Part shown: piece after piece, positions 15,197 to 23,496 of the stretch
How positions within the stretch are numbered: the first letter of the stretch is position 1
Layout of the letters: every line of letters begins with the position of its first letter
Source of the DNA: Plectonema cf. radiosum LEGE 06105
GTDB lineage: Bacteria > Cyanobacteriota > Cyanobacteriia > Cyanobacteriales > Nostocaceae
Length of the DNA: 33,995 bases
Assembly: GCF_015207665.1 (NCBI RefSeq)
Contig: NZ_JADEWL010000072.1
Location: 1-33,995, forward strand
Reading direction: 5' to 3'
Program-made: the position numbers and the translations under genes
The notes under the pieces: generated by a model
What the model was told of the DNA's origin: nothing
Database searches by the model: none
What the model saw: only the letters and a program-made list of their open reading frames with translations

Positions 15197-15452
15197 GTTA
15201 TTAATAAGTACTTAAGCCCGTATTATTTATATAATTACTAATAAGTTATATTACTGTTCCCTATTCACTATTCCCTGACTAAAAGAAATGTCTAATTAAT
15301 GAAGGCACAGGTACTTATTGGATTAACACACATCTTGCACCTGAACTAAAAACCGGATTTTTCGCAAATATCTGAGGCTAAAAGCCTTGATTTTCCATTT
15401 AGAAACCCCGTTTTTTGGTCTTATTGAGAATGGTTCAAGATATAAATTCATG
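15197..15452. other. Spacer upstream of the thioesterase gene with dispersed repeats
   Basis: No gene is seen between the PEP-CTERM terminator and the conserved upstream element. It holds a CCCTATTCACTATTCCCTG tract near 15256 and a pair of opposed motifs (AAAACCGGATTTTTCGC near 15350 and AGAAACCCCGTTTTTTGG near 15401). The latter belong to the same dispersed family as the spacer at 21715-21785. Confidence 0.5.
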
Positions 15453-15538
15453 TCAAACGAATATGCTATTTTATCGAAACATTTTCCATTGAAAGTATAT
15501 TTTGTATCGTTTAACCTGATTAATGTAGTTGATTAATT
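15453..15538 (+). promoter_or_regulatory. Conserved upstream element, copy 2 (before the thioesterase gene)
   Basis: Ungapped partner of 1602-1687. It keeps TTTTCCATTGAAA, TAACCTGATTAATGTAG and both TGATTAAT boxes (15517-15524 and 15530-15537). It ends 85 bases before the thioesterase ATG. Similarity fades on both sides, while the downstream genes are unrelated, so conservation of this stretch alone argues for a regulatory role or a recent local duplication. Confidence 0.65.
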
Positions 15539-15623
15539 GAATTAAATGCAAATGCCTCAAAAATTCAATTAACCAAGTAAACATCTATGAGAAAAATATT
15601 GCCAAATTCCCCATATAAAAAAT

Positions 15624-16430
15624 ATGAAAACGCAACATAAATTGACTTCTTGGATTAGCTGTCCTAAACCAAATCCGCGAGCTACTCTCAAATTATTCTG
15701 CTTTCCCTGTGCGGGAGGTACAACTTCACCATATAGTAAATGGCATAAATATTTACCAGAAGAAATAGAGATTAACTTGATTCAACTTCCCGGAAGAAGT
15801 TATCGAATAGAAGAACCACTTTTTACTAATTTATTGTCACTTATCAAAACAATCACATCAGAAATTAAACCTTATTTAAATAAACCATTTGCCTTTTTTG
15901 GTCATAGTATGGGTGCAACCCTTGCCTTTGAAATTACCCGTCAACTACGTCGTGAAAATCATCTGATTCCAACTCATTTATTTGTTGCTGCTTGTCCTGC
16001 TCCTCATAGCCCCATCAAGAAACCTTTTATTCATAAATTAGCAGAAACCGAATTTATCGCAGAACTGCAAAATCGTTATAATGCCATACCTCAATCAATT
16101 TTGAATAACAAGGAATTAATGCAAATGTTTCTACCTTGTTTGCGGGCAGATTTTACAATGATTGAAACATATATGTATGGGCTTGAAAAACCACTTGATT
16201 GTCCAATAACTGTATTTGGAGGCTTACAAGATAAAGCAATTAGTATGAATAACTTAGAATATTGGTGTGTTAATACTAATGATATTTTCAAATTGGAAAT
16301 ATTTCCAGGAGACCATTTTTTCTTACATCATCCTCAATCATCTTTTCTACAATCATTATCTCAAACAATTTCCGATAATATTTTAGCAGTAAACTTACCG
16401 ATTAATTATAGTAACAAGCAAATAGCATAA
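15624..16430 (+). CDS. Type II thioesterase (editing TE of the PKS/NRPS)
   Basis: 268 residues, the usual size for external thioesterases of the GrsT/RifR family. Visible marks are LKLFCFPCAGG near residue 25, LPGR near 56, the nucleophile Ser95 in GHSMG, Asp203 in FGGLQDKAIS and His231 in GDHFF, the alpha/beta-hydrolase triad. Such enzymes hydrolyse wrong or stalled acyl groups from carrier domains. It is a separate transcription unit from the PKS-NRPS but carries the same upstream element and lies on the same strand, so a role in this pathway is likely. Since the assembly line has no terminal TE, it could also help release product, though the family usually edits. The MFS gene follows after 98 bases. 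Confidence 0.92.
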   Translation: MKTQHKLTSWISCPKPNPRATLKLFCFPCAGGTTSPYSKWHKYLPEEIEINLIQLPGRSYRIEEPLFTNLLSLIKTITSEIKPYLNKPFAFFGHSMGATLAFEITRQLRRENHLIPTHLFVAACPAPHSPIKKPFIHKLAETEFIAELQNRYNAIPQSILNNKELMQMFLPCLRADFTMIETYMYGLEKPLDCPITVFGGLQDKAISMNNLEYWCVNTNDIFKLEIFPGDHFFLHHPQSSFLQSLSQTISDNILAVNLPINYSNKQIA

Positions 16431-16528
16431 CTCTCTTTTTATAGATTAAAAACAGAAAAAATTTGATTTTTATATCTATAACACATCAAAAAATAGTAAA
16501 TTCTATCTGATAACTACTCCCTAAATCA

Positions 16529-17692
16529 ATGAAACTATCTAAACAAAAAAAATCCAATTCAATATTCTCCGACGGGTTATTAGCCTTATACATAATTGCG
16601 TTTTTAACAGGTATTTCATTAGGATTTTTTAATCCTTTTATTTCAACATTAATGGCTCAAAATCAAGTCAATGAAATCTATATAGGAGCAAATTCTACCG
16701 TCTATTTTCTTGTTATAGCCCTAGTAACTCCCTTCGTTCCCAAAATATTACGTAGATTTGGACTGGCTAAAACAATGATATTTGGCTTCGTATTAATGGC
16801 AGTTTCTGCATCTCTATTTCCCATGACAACACAACTACCATTATGGTTTTTAATCCGTATTTTTATGGGTATAGCTTGCTGTTTGTATTTAGTTAGTGGA
16901 CAAACCGCATTGAATTATTTGTCTCACGAAGGTAATAGAGCAATGGTTAACGGAATTAATGCTCTAGCTTTAACTTTGGGCTTTGGTGTTGGACCTCTTT
17001 TCGGTTCTTCACTCTACCAAATTTCCCCACAACTTTCTTTCTACTTTGGTAGTCTTGTAATTCTGAGTGGAGTAATTGTAGTTTGGATTGGTTTACCTCA
17101 AAAAAGTATTAGTTTTCAAACATCTACTCACACCAAAATTCTCAGCAAACTTAAACTTCCTCTAGTTGGTGCATTTGCCTATGGTTTCGCTGAATCTACT
17201 TTAGTAAGCTTATATCCAGTATTTTTGTTAAAACAAAATTATAGTGTAGATAAAATTGGTGCTACTTTGGCTATTTTTATAGTTGGTGGTTTGATTTCTA
17301 CCGTTCCAATTGCTTATATTGGAGACAAACATGGTCGATTAAAAACCCTATTTTTTGCTGCTTGTATTGTACTCTTTTCATTTATATTTCTTTCGTTTAG
17401 TTACAATATTACTGCTACTAATATATTTGCATTTACTGTAGGGGCAGGATTTTCTCCCATTCTACCTTTAGCAATCGCATTAATTGGTGAAAGCATTTCT
17501 CAACATCAACTTTCTACAGGTACTTCTATATTTATGGGTACTTATAGTTTTGGATGTACCGCAGGACCAATACTTTCTTCCTTCGTGATGCAAAGTATTG
17601 GCGACCGTTACATATTTAGTTTAGTAATAATTAGCTTCTCAATCTTTTCATCCTACATACTCAAAAAAATTATGCAGGTAAAAACAATCTAA
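16529..17692 (+). CDS. MFS-family transporter, probable product exporter
   Basis: 387 residues with about twelve hydrophobic segments, the size and layout of major facilitator drug/metabolite:H+ antiporters. The loop after TM2 has RRFGLAKT (a weak motif A), and the symmetrical loop in the second half has GDKHGRLKTL starting at residue 265, a good motif A. The segment LNYLSHEGNRAMVNGINALALTLGFGVGPLFGS fits the TM5 region of exporters. It sits 98 bases after the thioesterase on the same strand, without a clear terminator between them, so the two are probably co-transcribed. Export of, or self-protection from, the PKS/NRPS product is the natural inference; the substrate cannot be read from sequence. 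Confidence 0.88.
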   Translation: MKLSKQKKSNSIFSDGLLALYIIAFLTGISLGFFNPFISTLMAQNQVNEIYIGANSTVYFLVIALVTPFVPKILRRFGLAKTMIFGFVLMAVSASLFPMTTQLPLWFLIRIFMGIACCLYLVSGQTALNYLSHEGNRAMVNGINALALTLGFGVGPLFGSSLYQISPQLSFYFGSLVILSGVIVVWIGLPQKSISFQTSTHTKILSKLKLPLVGAFAYGFAESTLVSLYPVFLLKQNYSVDKIGATLAIFIVGGLISTVPIAYIGDKHGRLKTLFFAACIVLFSFIFLSFSYNITATNIFAFTVGAGFSPILPLAIALIGESISQHQLSTGTSIFMGTYSFGCTAGPILSSFVMQSIGDRYIFSLVIISFSIFSSYILKKIMQVKTI

Positions 17693-17765
17693 TTTTAAAG
17701 GTTTATGGGAACACTATATTAATCTTTTCCTCACGTTCTCTGTTCTCTTTTACATATCATCAAGA

Positions 17766-18488
17766 ATGAATTTTATGTCTACTTCTCCATCTATGTACCG
17801 TATTACCGCACTTTTGTTAATTATTGAAAGCCTACTTTTGTTTATACCAATAATTGTTCTTGGTCAAGCAATAGATTGGCCCGCTAGTTTAAGTCAACCT
17901 GCCAGTAAAGTTTTACCCTTATTAGTAGAACAATCTCAACCAGTTTTCATCGGTTATTTCACTTACCTAATCTATTCAGTATTGTTTTATCCGATTTCAC
18001 TGCTGACTATCCAAATCCTTAAAAGCAAAAGTAATAACAATCCTTATCTGAATTTGGCAGTTGGATTTGGTATTGCTTCAATGATTTGCCGTACTTTAGG
18101 CATTATACGATGGCTTGCTCCCATGCCTCTGATGGCAAAAATTTACGTGCAGCCTTCAACCTCAGAAACAACCCGAACTGCTATAGACGTAGTTTATCAA
18201 GCTCTTAATCAATATGGAGGCTCTATTGGTGAAGTCTTAGGAGTGAGCTTATTTACAACATTATGGCTAATCATTGTTTCCCTTACAATTCTCAAAACTA
18301 GAATTCTACCGCGCTGGCTTGGTATGTCCGGATTCATTTCTAGTATGCTGTTGACAACTCAGTTAGTGGAATTATTCGGTATAGATACTGGCTCTTTTAT
18401 AGCAGTCTCAGTAAGTGTCTTTCAGATATGGTTATTAGCTATGGGAATTGTCTGTTTGCTGCGTTCTTTCAAATTCAAAAATAGTTAG
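17766..18488 (+). CDS. Small polytopic membrane protein, possibly DUF4386-like
   Basis: 240 residues with about six hydrophobic segments and few charges (MYRITALLLIIESLLLFIPIIVLG near the N-terminus). Internal motifs CRTLGIIRWLAPMPLMAKIY and LPRWLGMSGFISS resemble DUF4386-type membrane proteins, but this is from memory and not firm. ATGs at 17766 and 17775 are both possible starts. It follows the MFS gene by 73 bases on the same strand and may be the last gene of the thioesterase-MFS unit. Function unknown; a role in tolerance or transport is possible. Confidence 0.7.
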   Translation: MNFMSTSPSMYRITALLLIIESLLLFIPIIVLGQAIDWPASLSQPASKVLPLLVEQSQPVFIGYFTYLIYSVLFYPISLLTIQILKSKSNNNPYLNLAVGFGIASMICRTLGIIRWLAPMPLMAKIYVQPSTSETTRTAIDVVYQALNQYGGSIGEVLGVSLFTTLWLIIVSLTILKTRILPRWLGMSGFISSMLLTTQLVELFGIDTGSFIAVSVSVFQIWLLAMGIVCLLRSFKFKNS

Positions 18489-18634
18489 AAAGCAAATTAT
18501 GCTTGATTTTATAAATGGTAATAATTGTCTATGTTTGTTTACATTTATGGCAAAAAGATTTAATACTCGTAGTTAGGAATCTGCTTAATCGTAATGTGCC
18601 AGTTGCGTAAGCCCTGGTTATGGTAACATTGGTT

Positions 18635-19099
18635 TTACTTTGGTTGGTTGGCACGAAATTCGATATCTTCAAGTGTTTGCAGTAAGAGACGCTTGGCTTG
18701 CATTTCCCAACCTAATTTCTGAATTTTGATCGCAGCAAAAGTACCACCGATAGCAGCCAACAAGCCAATGGGTTGATTTAGTGAAATTCCCAGTAATAAG
18801 CCCAAGCCAGCGATTCCCCAAAACGGTAAAGCTACTGTTTGCCGCTGCTCTTCAATAATTTTATTTAGTTCACCCTTTAAGGGCATTTGAGCTAATAATG
18901 CTTCTTTTACCTCTCGCTGTTCTGCCATTGGTACAGATAAACAAATCTTCCGCCGTAGTTTTTCAATTTTACGGGCATCCGTGCTGTATTCTGTAAGTTC
19001 ATCAAGAGTCATTAACAACAAACGTTTTAATTTTTCCATCGTGGTTGCATTGTGTGATTTAAATACCTGATATTTATTTTTACATAAAAAGCTATTCAA
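18635..19099 (-). CDS. Small two-helix membrane protein of unknown function
   Basis: Up to 154 residues. The true start may be the ATG at 19039 (MEKLKRLLLMTLDELTEY, 134 residues), because the first 20 residues of the longer form look like untranslated leader. A charged N-terminal half rich in Lys/Glu/Arg is followed by two hydrophobic segments (VALPFWGIAGLGLLLGISL and IGLLAAIGGTFAAIKI) and a short amphipathic C-terminus (LLLQTLEDIEFRANQ). I do not recognise the family. It converges with the DUF4386-like gene and lies downstream of the toxin-antitoxin pair on the same strand. Confidence 0.6.
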   Translation of the reverse strand: MNSFLCKNKYQVFKSHNATTMEKLKRLLLMTLDELTEYSTDARKIEKLRRKICLSVPMAEQREVKEALLAQMPLKGELNKIIEEQRQTVALPFWGIAGLGLLLGISLNQPIGLLAAIGGTFAAIKIQKLGWEMQAKRLLLQTLEDIEFRANQPK

Positions 19100-19182
19100 T
19101 CGCTACTTGGGTGATGGGTGTGTTAATGGAATGTAGCGCACCTTATTACTGGCTTGAACACAGTTCCAATTTTTTAGTGCGA

Positions 19183-19515
19183 TTATGAGAGGGCAAGCAA
19201 TGATGAATTTTCATCTTCATAAAATAATTTGATTGTGCTGAACTCCCGACGCAGTAAATTTTCAACTTCTAAGGTAGAACAGTTTCCAAGTCTAAGCCAG
19301 ATAACTTTTGGGGGATTCCCAAACACTAAACTCAGATCGTGCATATCAGCATCTTTCGAGACAATCATCAAATCATTATCTTTTGCATAATTCCAAACTA
19401 TCGGGTCTATTGTTGCTTTCATGCCTACATCCCGAACATGAAGTGAGCCTGAAAAAAGATCGCTCAAACGGGTGGATAATTTAGGGGATAAGTTTTCATC
19501 AAACAGTAATTTCAT
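19183..19515 (-). CDS. DUF5615-family PIN-like protein (toxin-like)
   Basis: 110 residues. MKLLFDENLSPKL at the start, SKDADMHD near residue 56 and the later IWLRLGN are the hallmarks of DUF5615 PIN-like proteins. The acidic residues Asp6 and Glu7 and the DAD(M)HD cluster would form the metal-binding nuclease centre. The start codon overlaps the stop of the DUF433 gene as ATGA (19512-19515), a layout typical of translationally coupled antitoxin-toxin pairs. Toxic nuclease activity is known only by analogy with VapC-like PIN proteins, so the role is inferred. Confidence 0.85.
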   Translation of the reverse strand: MKLLFDENLSPKLSTRLSDLFSGSLHVRDVGMKATIDPIVWNYAKDNDLMIVSKDADMHDLSLVFGNPPKVIWLRLGNCSTLEVENLLRREFSTIKLFYEDENSSLLALS

Positions 19516-19766
19516 GCGGATAAGGTCGAAATCATCAGCCGACGTTCACGGTCAGCCGCATAAGCAATACAAGCTTTTAAATCTTCTCGCGTTAGATCGG
19601 GAAAATCATCAAGAATTTCTGCTTCGGTCATCTCGGAAGCTAGGTATTCAAGCACCTCATAAACTGTAATTCGCAAGCCACGTACACAAGGCTTGCCACC
19701 GCGTTTATTGGGTTCGATTGTGATATAGTTTCTGTAATTCATCGGTGGCGAGTGCATTTTTGCCAA
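19512..19766 (-). CDS. DUF433-family protein (antitoxin-like)
   Basis: 84 residues; an internal ATG at 19742 (MNYRNYITIEPNKRGGKPC) may be the true start, giving 76. GGKPCVRGLRITVYEVLEYL followed by EILDDFPDLTREDLKACIAYA is the DUF433 signature, a winged-helix-like fold often encoded beside PIN-like toxins. It would neutralise the product of the overlapping downstream gene and may bind its own promoter. The pair forms a compact two-gene unit with a four-base overlap. Confidence 0.87.
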   Translation of the reverse strand: MAKMHSPPMNYRNYITIEPNKRGGKPCVRGLRITVYEVLEYLASEMTEAEILDDFPDLTREDLKACIAYAADRERRLMISTLSA

Positions 19767-20242
19767 ATTATCTCATCTTACCATGTATTTCTGCTAAAAA
19801 CTCAATAATTTCACCGTTAAACATCTTTGAGAAAAGCGATCGCTCAATATCCAAACAATAAATCAATACCTTTCGGAAAACAATAATAGAAGCCACTATT
19901 TGAAAGTTAAGACCAGTAAGTAGTACCTCTCCGTATTCAGGTAGAGGATTCAAATAATGATACAAGCACGGTTTTTACTCGTCTTTAAAAGACGAGGCTT
20001 TATACCAAAATACGGGCATATATTATCACTTTTTACTTTTTACTTTTTACTTCGCGACTTTTGCCCGAAGGGCTTCGGTAAGTTTGAGATTTGATTTTCT
20101 ATTAAAAACGCTCGCTCTTCAAGCTAAAACGATGAAATTAAAGCGGAGTAAGCCTTTGTGCGACTACCTTTTCCAAGACTGACCCCCCCATAGTAGGATT
20201 ATTTATTTTTCCTTATCCACTGTCCACTGTCAACTGTCTCAA
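19767..20242. other. Spacer with repeats upstream of the toxin-antitoxin pair
   Basis: It holds a palindrome CTCGTCTTTAAAAGACGAGG (19979-19998), a tandem TTTTTAC heptad tract around 20031-20051 and a CCACTGTCCACTGTCAACTG tract (20218-20237). A HIP1 site lies near 19837. A 65-codon minus-strand reading frame (19768-19965) ends one base before the DUF433 start, but has no family resemblance and no visible ribosome binding site, so it is not called a gene. Confidence 0.55.
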
Positions 20243-21553
20243 TTATCTTTCCATATCCTGAAGTTCCTTATCAACTCCCTTCGTTAACACTTCACAACCC
20301 GTAGCTGTGACTAAAACATCATCTTCAATACGAATTCCAATTCCCATCCATTTTTGATCAACTTGGGGTTGTTCTTCAGCGGGTTTAGCTCCGGGTACAA
20401 TATAAATTCCTGGTTCCACAGTCAAAACTTGTCCCGGTTGCAAAATTAACGGGTTATCTTCACCATGTTGATAAACACCCACATCGTGGACATCCAAACC
20501 CAACCAATGTCCAGTACGGTGCATATAATAAGGTTTATATTTCTCTTCTTCAATCAACTTATCAACTTCACCTTTGAGAATACCCAATTCCACCATTCCT
20601 TCTACAAGTACCCGTAAAGCGGTATCGTGAATTAAATTGTAAGCATTACCAGGTTTAACTTGAGCAATTGCTTGTTTCTGTGCTGATAAAACTAATTCAT
20701 ACAATATTTTTTGTTCTTCAGTAAATTTACCACCCACGGGAAACGTGCGAGTAATATCGGAATTGTAATAATCATAAGAACAACCCGCATCAATTAAAAG
20801 TAAATCTCCATCTTGCATTTGACGGTTATTTTCAATGTAATGTAGTATGCAGGAATTAGCACCCGATGCCACAATTGAAGGATATGCAGGTCCCAAAGCA
20901 CCGTGTTTTCTAAAAATGCGCTCCATCTCTGCTTGAATTTCGTATTCGTAAACACCCGGCTTCGCGATTTCAAAAGCTAAATTATGGGCTTCCACAGCAA
21001 TATCGGCGGCTTTTCGCATTAATGCCAATTCCGATTCGGTTTTCACCATCCGCATACTGTCTAAAATAGTGCAAGTATCTTGAATTGCCGTGGGACCTAT
21101 ACCACGTTTGGGATAAACTCGCAATAACCTTTGGTAATGATTGAGGACAGTTTGATTAAAAGATTTATCTCGTCCGAAGCGGTAATAAATTCGATCTGCG
21201 TTTGATAAATATTGGGGTAATTTTTCGTTAAGTTCGTTGATGGGGTAAGCTTCATCAGCCCCGTAAATTGATTTTGCTGCATCTACCCCAGTCACATAAC
21301 CGCTCCAAACTTCCTTGGTGATATCCTTGGGCTGTACGAACAATATAAATTTATGTTCTTGATGATGAGGAGCTAAAACCGCTACAGCTTCGGCTTCATT
21401 AAGTCCAGTTAAATATAAAAAGTCACTATCTTGACGGTAAGCATATTCTACATCATTGTGCATTACAGCCATAGGCGCACTGCGAAAAATTGCTGTACCG
21501 TTACCAATCTTTGACATTAATGCTTCCCGACGCTGGCGATATTCTGCTTGCAT
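20243..21553 (-). CDS. pepP: Xaa-Pro aminopeptidase (M24B)
   Basis: 436 residues, the full length of bacterial aminopeptidase P. The N-terminal domain (~1-170) starts MQAEYRQRREALMSKI and holds DFLYLTGLNEAEAV. The C-terminal pita-bread domain has all five metal ligands: Asp255 and Asp266 (DAGCSYDYYNSDITRTFP), His349 (HRTGHWLGLDVHD), Glu380 (TVEPGIY) and Glu410 (GIRIEDD). It removes N-terminal residues preceding proline in cytoplasmic peptide turnover, using two Mn-type ions. It is transcribed alone and looks intact. It has no evident link to the biosynthetic locus. Confidence 0.97.
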   Translation of the reverse strand: MQAEYRQRREALMSKIGNGTAIFRSAPMAVMHNDVEYAYRQDSDFLYLTGLNEAEAVAVLAPHHQEHKFILFVQPKDITKEVWSGYVTGVDAAKSIYGADEAYPINELNEKLPQYLSNADRIYYRFGRDKSFNQTVLNHYQRLLRVYPKRGIGPTAIQDTCTILDSMRMVKTESELALMRKAADIAVEAHNLAFEIAKPGVYEYEIQAEMERIFRKHGALGPAYPSIVASGANSCILHYIENNRQMQDGDLLLIDAGCSYDYYNSDITRTFPVGGKFTEEQKILYELVLSAQKQAIAQVKPGNAYNLIHDTALRVLVEGMVELGILKGEVDKLIEEEKYKPYYMHRTGHWLGLDVHDVGVYQHGEDNPLILQPGQVLTVEPGIYIVPGAKPAEEQPQVDQKWMGIGIRIEDDVLVTATGCEVLTKGVDKELQDMER

Positions 21554-21923
21554 AGTTATCCGATATGGTGTTGTATGTTTCTAAGGTAATATATTCGCAC
21601 CTCATGGGGAGGGAGCAGAGGGAGAAACTTTTTTCAAAATCTCAAGTTTTGGTAACTTAGATAAAATTGCGATCGCAAAGCATAAAAATCAGGACTTACG
21701 CATAAATTCATTCCTAGAATCCGGGTTTTTTCATTGATACATTGCAATAAAAACGAAGATTTTGCCTAGAAACCCGGTTTATGCAGCCTAAGCCCTAAAA
21801 ATCAAAAATAAAAATACAAGATTATTGCCAATATGGCAACCATTTTATTAAAAAATAAATTTAAATGTTTGGTATTTCATCTAGATTCTTCATCTTATAT
21901 GAAGAAATACAAGTACTAAATTA
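21554..21923. other. Divergent spacer between pepP and the acyltransferase gene
   Basis: This 370-base region must hold both promoters. It contains a purine tract (GGGGAGGGAGCAGAGGGAG), a HIP1 site near 21670 and an imperfect inverted pair CCGGGTTTTTTC (21721) / AGAAACCCGG (21768), a dispersed repeat also seen near 15350-15420. A small palindrome TTGCCAATATGGCAA lies at 21825-21839, about 85 bases before the acyltransferase start, and could be an operator. No gene is seen. Confidence 0.45.
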
Positions 21924-23186
21924 ATGCCTACACATATCAAAAAGTATAACCGTTTAGATGCACTGCTGACTTTACGGGGTTTTGCCTGTTTAATGGTAGT
22001 AATTATTCATTGCGCTCCGCCGAGAAAATCAATTATTTACAAAGGTTTTGATTTAAGTTGGTTAATATTTAGTCATGGGGCAGTAGCAGTTTGGATCTTC
22101 TTTGTGTTATCGGGTTATTTGATGGGCAAAGCCTTTTATAATCAACGTTACACCGCTGATATAGTAGGAGTTATGAGATTTTGGCGCAATCGTGTTTTAA
22201 GAATTTTTCCGCTTTATTATTTTGCTGTACTAATTTTATCTATATTTGTTTATCCAGAAATTCTCAAGTTTTCTCATTGGGGTTATCTACTAAGAATATT
22301 TACATTTACTTATCATCCATATATAGGAATAGAAACAGTAAAATTTAATGATGTTTTTTGGTCTTTATCAACAGAAGTACAGTTTTATCTATTTGTCCCT
22401 TTTATTTACAGTTTAATTCAAAATATTTTTCATAAATCAAATAAAATATTTATTGTGATTTTGATAATATTTGGCAGTACTTTTATTTTTAGAAGTCTAC
22501 TTTGGATAAGTTTTAAAATCCAAATTAATCAAGAGATGGGATATGCATTTAAATATTGGTATACTCCCTTGATTGTCAATCTCGATTTATTTTTATGTGG
22601 ATTTTTACTAAATGAATTTTTGATAAATCAACAACAAAATTTGAATCAAATAAAATCATTAATCATCAAATGTTTTGCTGTTGTACTGATAATTTTATTG
22701 TATTTATTCAGTGCATATCATTTATATCATCAAGAATTGTGGAATTTACCGAATCGTAACGGTGGATGGAGAACATCAACAACAATTTTAATACTCCAAC
22801 CATTAACAGCAATTATCACCTCATTTTTTATATTCGCCTTTGAAAAAGATATTTATCAAGATTTTGCTAAACATGAAAAATTATCATTCAGCGCTATTTT
22901 AAAAAATCCTCTGAGAATATTAGAAGTAATTGGTAACTTATCATATGGGATTTATATTTGGCATATGCCAATTATCACTAGAACTTACGATATTTTTACC
23001 TCAGAAATACCTATAGAAGCGTTTTATATTAGACTAACAGCAACCTTGATTTTATCAACTATATTGGCAACAGTTACTTACTACTTAGTTGAATTACCTT
23101 TTTCAAAATGGAAGATTTATCAAAGTAGGAATAGCCAGGGAATAAAATTCCCTGTCTCAAAGCGAAAGTCGTCTGAAGACGACTAA
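21924..23186 (+). CDS. Membrane-bound acyltransferase family 3 protein (OafA/YrhL-like)
   Basis: 420 residues with about ten hydrophobic segments. The N-terminus has TLRGFACLMVVIIHC with conserved Arg18 and His29, and the middle has FWSLSTEVQFYLFVPFIYSL, the two best marks of acyltransferase-3 proteins. NLSYGIYIWHMP near residue 340 is also typical. These enzymes move acyl groups onto extracellular sugars or lipids such as O-antigen or exopolysaccharide. The substrate is unknown. The last ~17 residues (SQGIKFPVSKRKSSEDD) are encoded by palindromic dispersed-repeat DNA rather than family sequence. It stands alone, with a divergent spacer upstream. Confidence 0.9.
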   Translation: MPTHIKKYNRLDALLTLRGFACLMVVIIHCAPPRKSIIYKGFDLSWLIFSHGAVAVWIFFVLSGYLMGKAFYNQRYTADIVGVMRFWRNRVLRIFPLYYFAVLILSIFVYPEILKFSHWGYLLRIFTFTYHPYIGIETVKFNDVFWSLSTEVQFYLFVPFIYSLIQNIFHKSNKIFIVILIIFGSTFIFRSLLWISFKIQINQEMGYAFKYWYTPLIVNLDLFLCGFLLNEFLINQQQNLNQIKSLIIKCFAVVLIILLYLFSAYHLYHQELWNLPNRNGGWRTSTTILILQPLTAIITSFFIFAFEKDIYQDFAKHEKLSFSAILKNPLRILEVIGNLSYGIYIWHMPIITRTYDIFTSEIPIEAFYIRLTATLILSTILATVTYYLVELPFSKWKIYQSRNSQGIKFPVSKRKSSEDD

Positions 23187-23277
23187 GTTTAAATGTCGCG
23201 ATTTAAACAAATTCTTTTCCCAGCCCTCTGAGGACTTATGCTATTAGACGGGGAATTCTATTCCCCGGCTATAATTT
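23139..23277. repeat. Cluster of palindromic dispersed repeats overlapping a gene end
   Basis: GGGAATAAAATTCCC (23139-23153) and GTCGTCTGAAGACGAC (23168-23183) lie in the last codons of the acyltransferase gene. GTCGCGATTTAAAC and GGGGAATTCTATTCCCC (~23252-23268) follow in the spacer. The rest of the gap to 23496 is AT-rich leader sequence without a gene. Confidence 0.7.
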
Positions 23278-23496
23278 GACGGCAAACCGGCAATTCTATT
23301 CTTTTTGTTTATAATAAACTTTTTAAAATATTACTAATAACACTTGTAATTTTGCCAAAAATAATTAGAATTCACAATCATCATTAAAAAATATAATTTT
23401 CCAACATTAAAAAAAAATAGTAGATGTTCTAAATTAACAGAATCTTTGCAAAAATAGAGATAAAAGATAGATGAAAGCTGGTAATAAATAAAAACA

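Noticed and set aside
15624-16430. Terminal (product-releasing) thioesterase supplied in trans
   Set aside because: Motifs and size fit the editing type II family; release by it remains possible but is not supported over release by the terminal C domain.
19768-19965. 65-codon minus-strand frame just before the DUF433 gene
   Set aside because: Its spacing (one base) would suit an operon, but there is no family resemblance, no visible ribosome binding site, and a HIP1 site and repeat DNA surround it.
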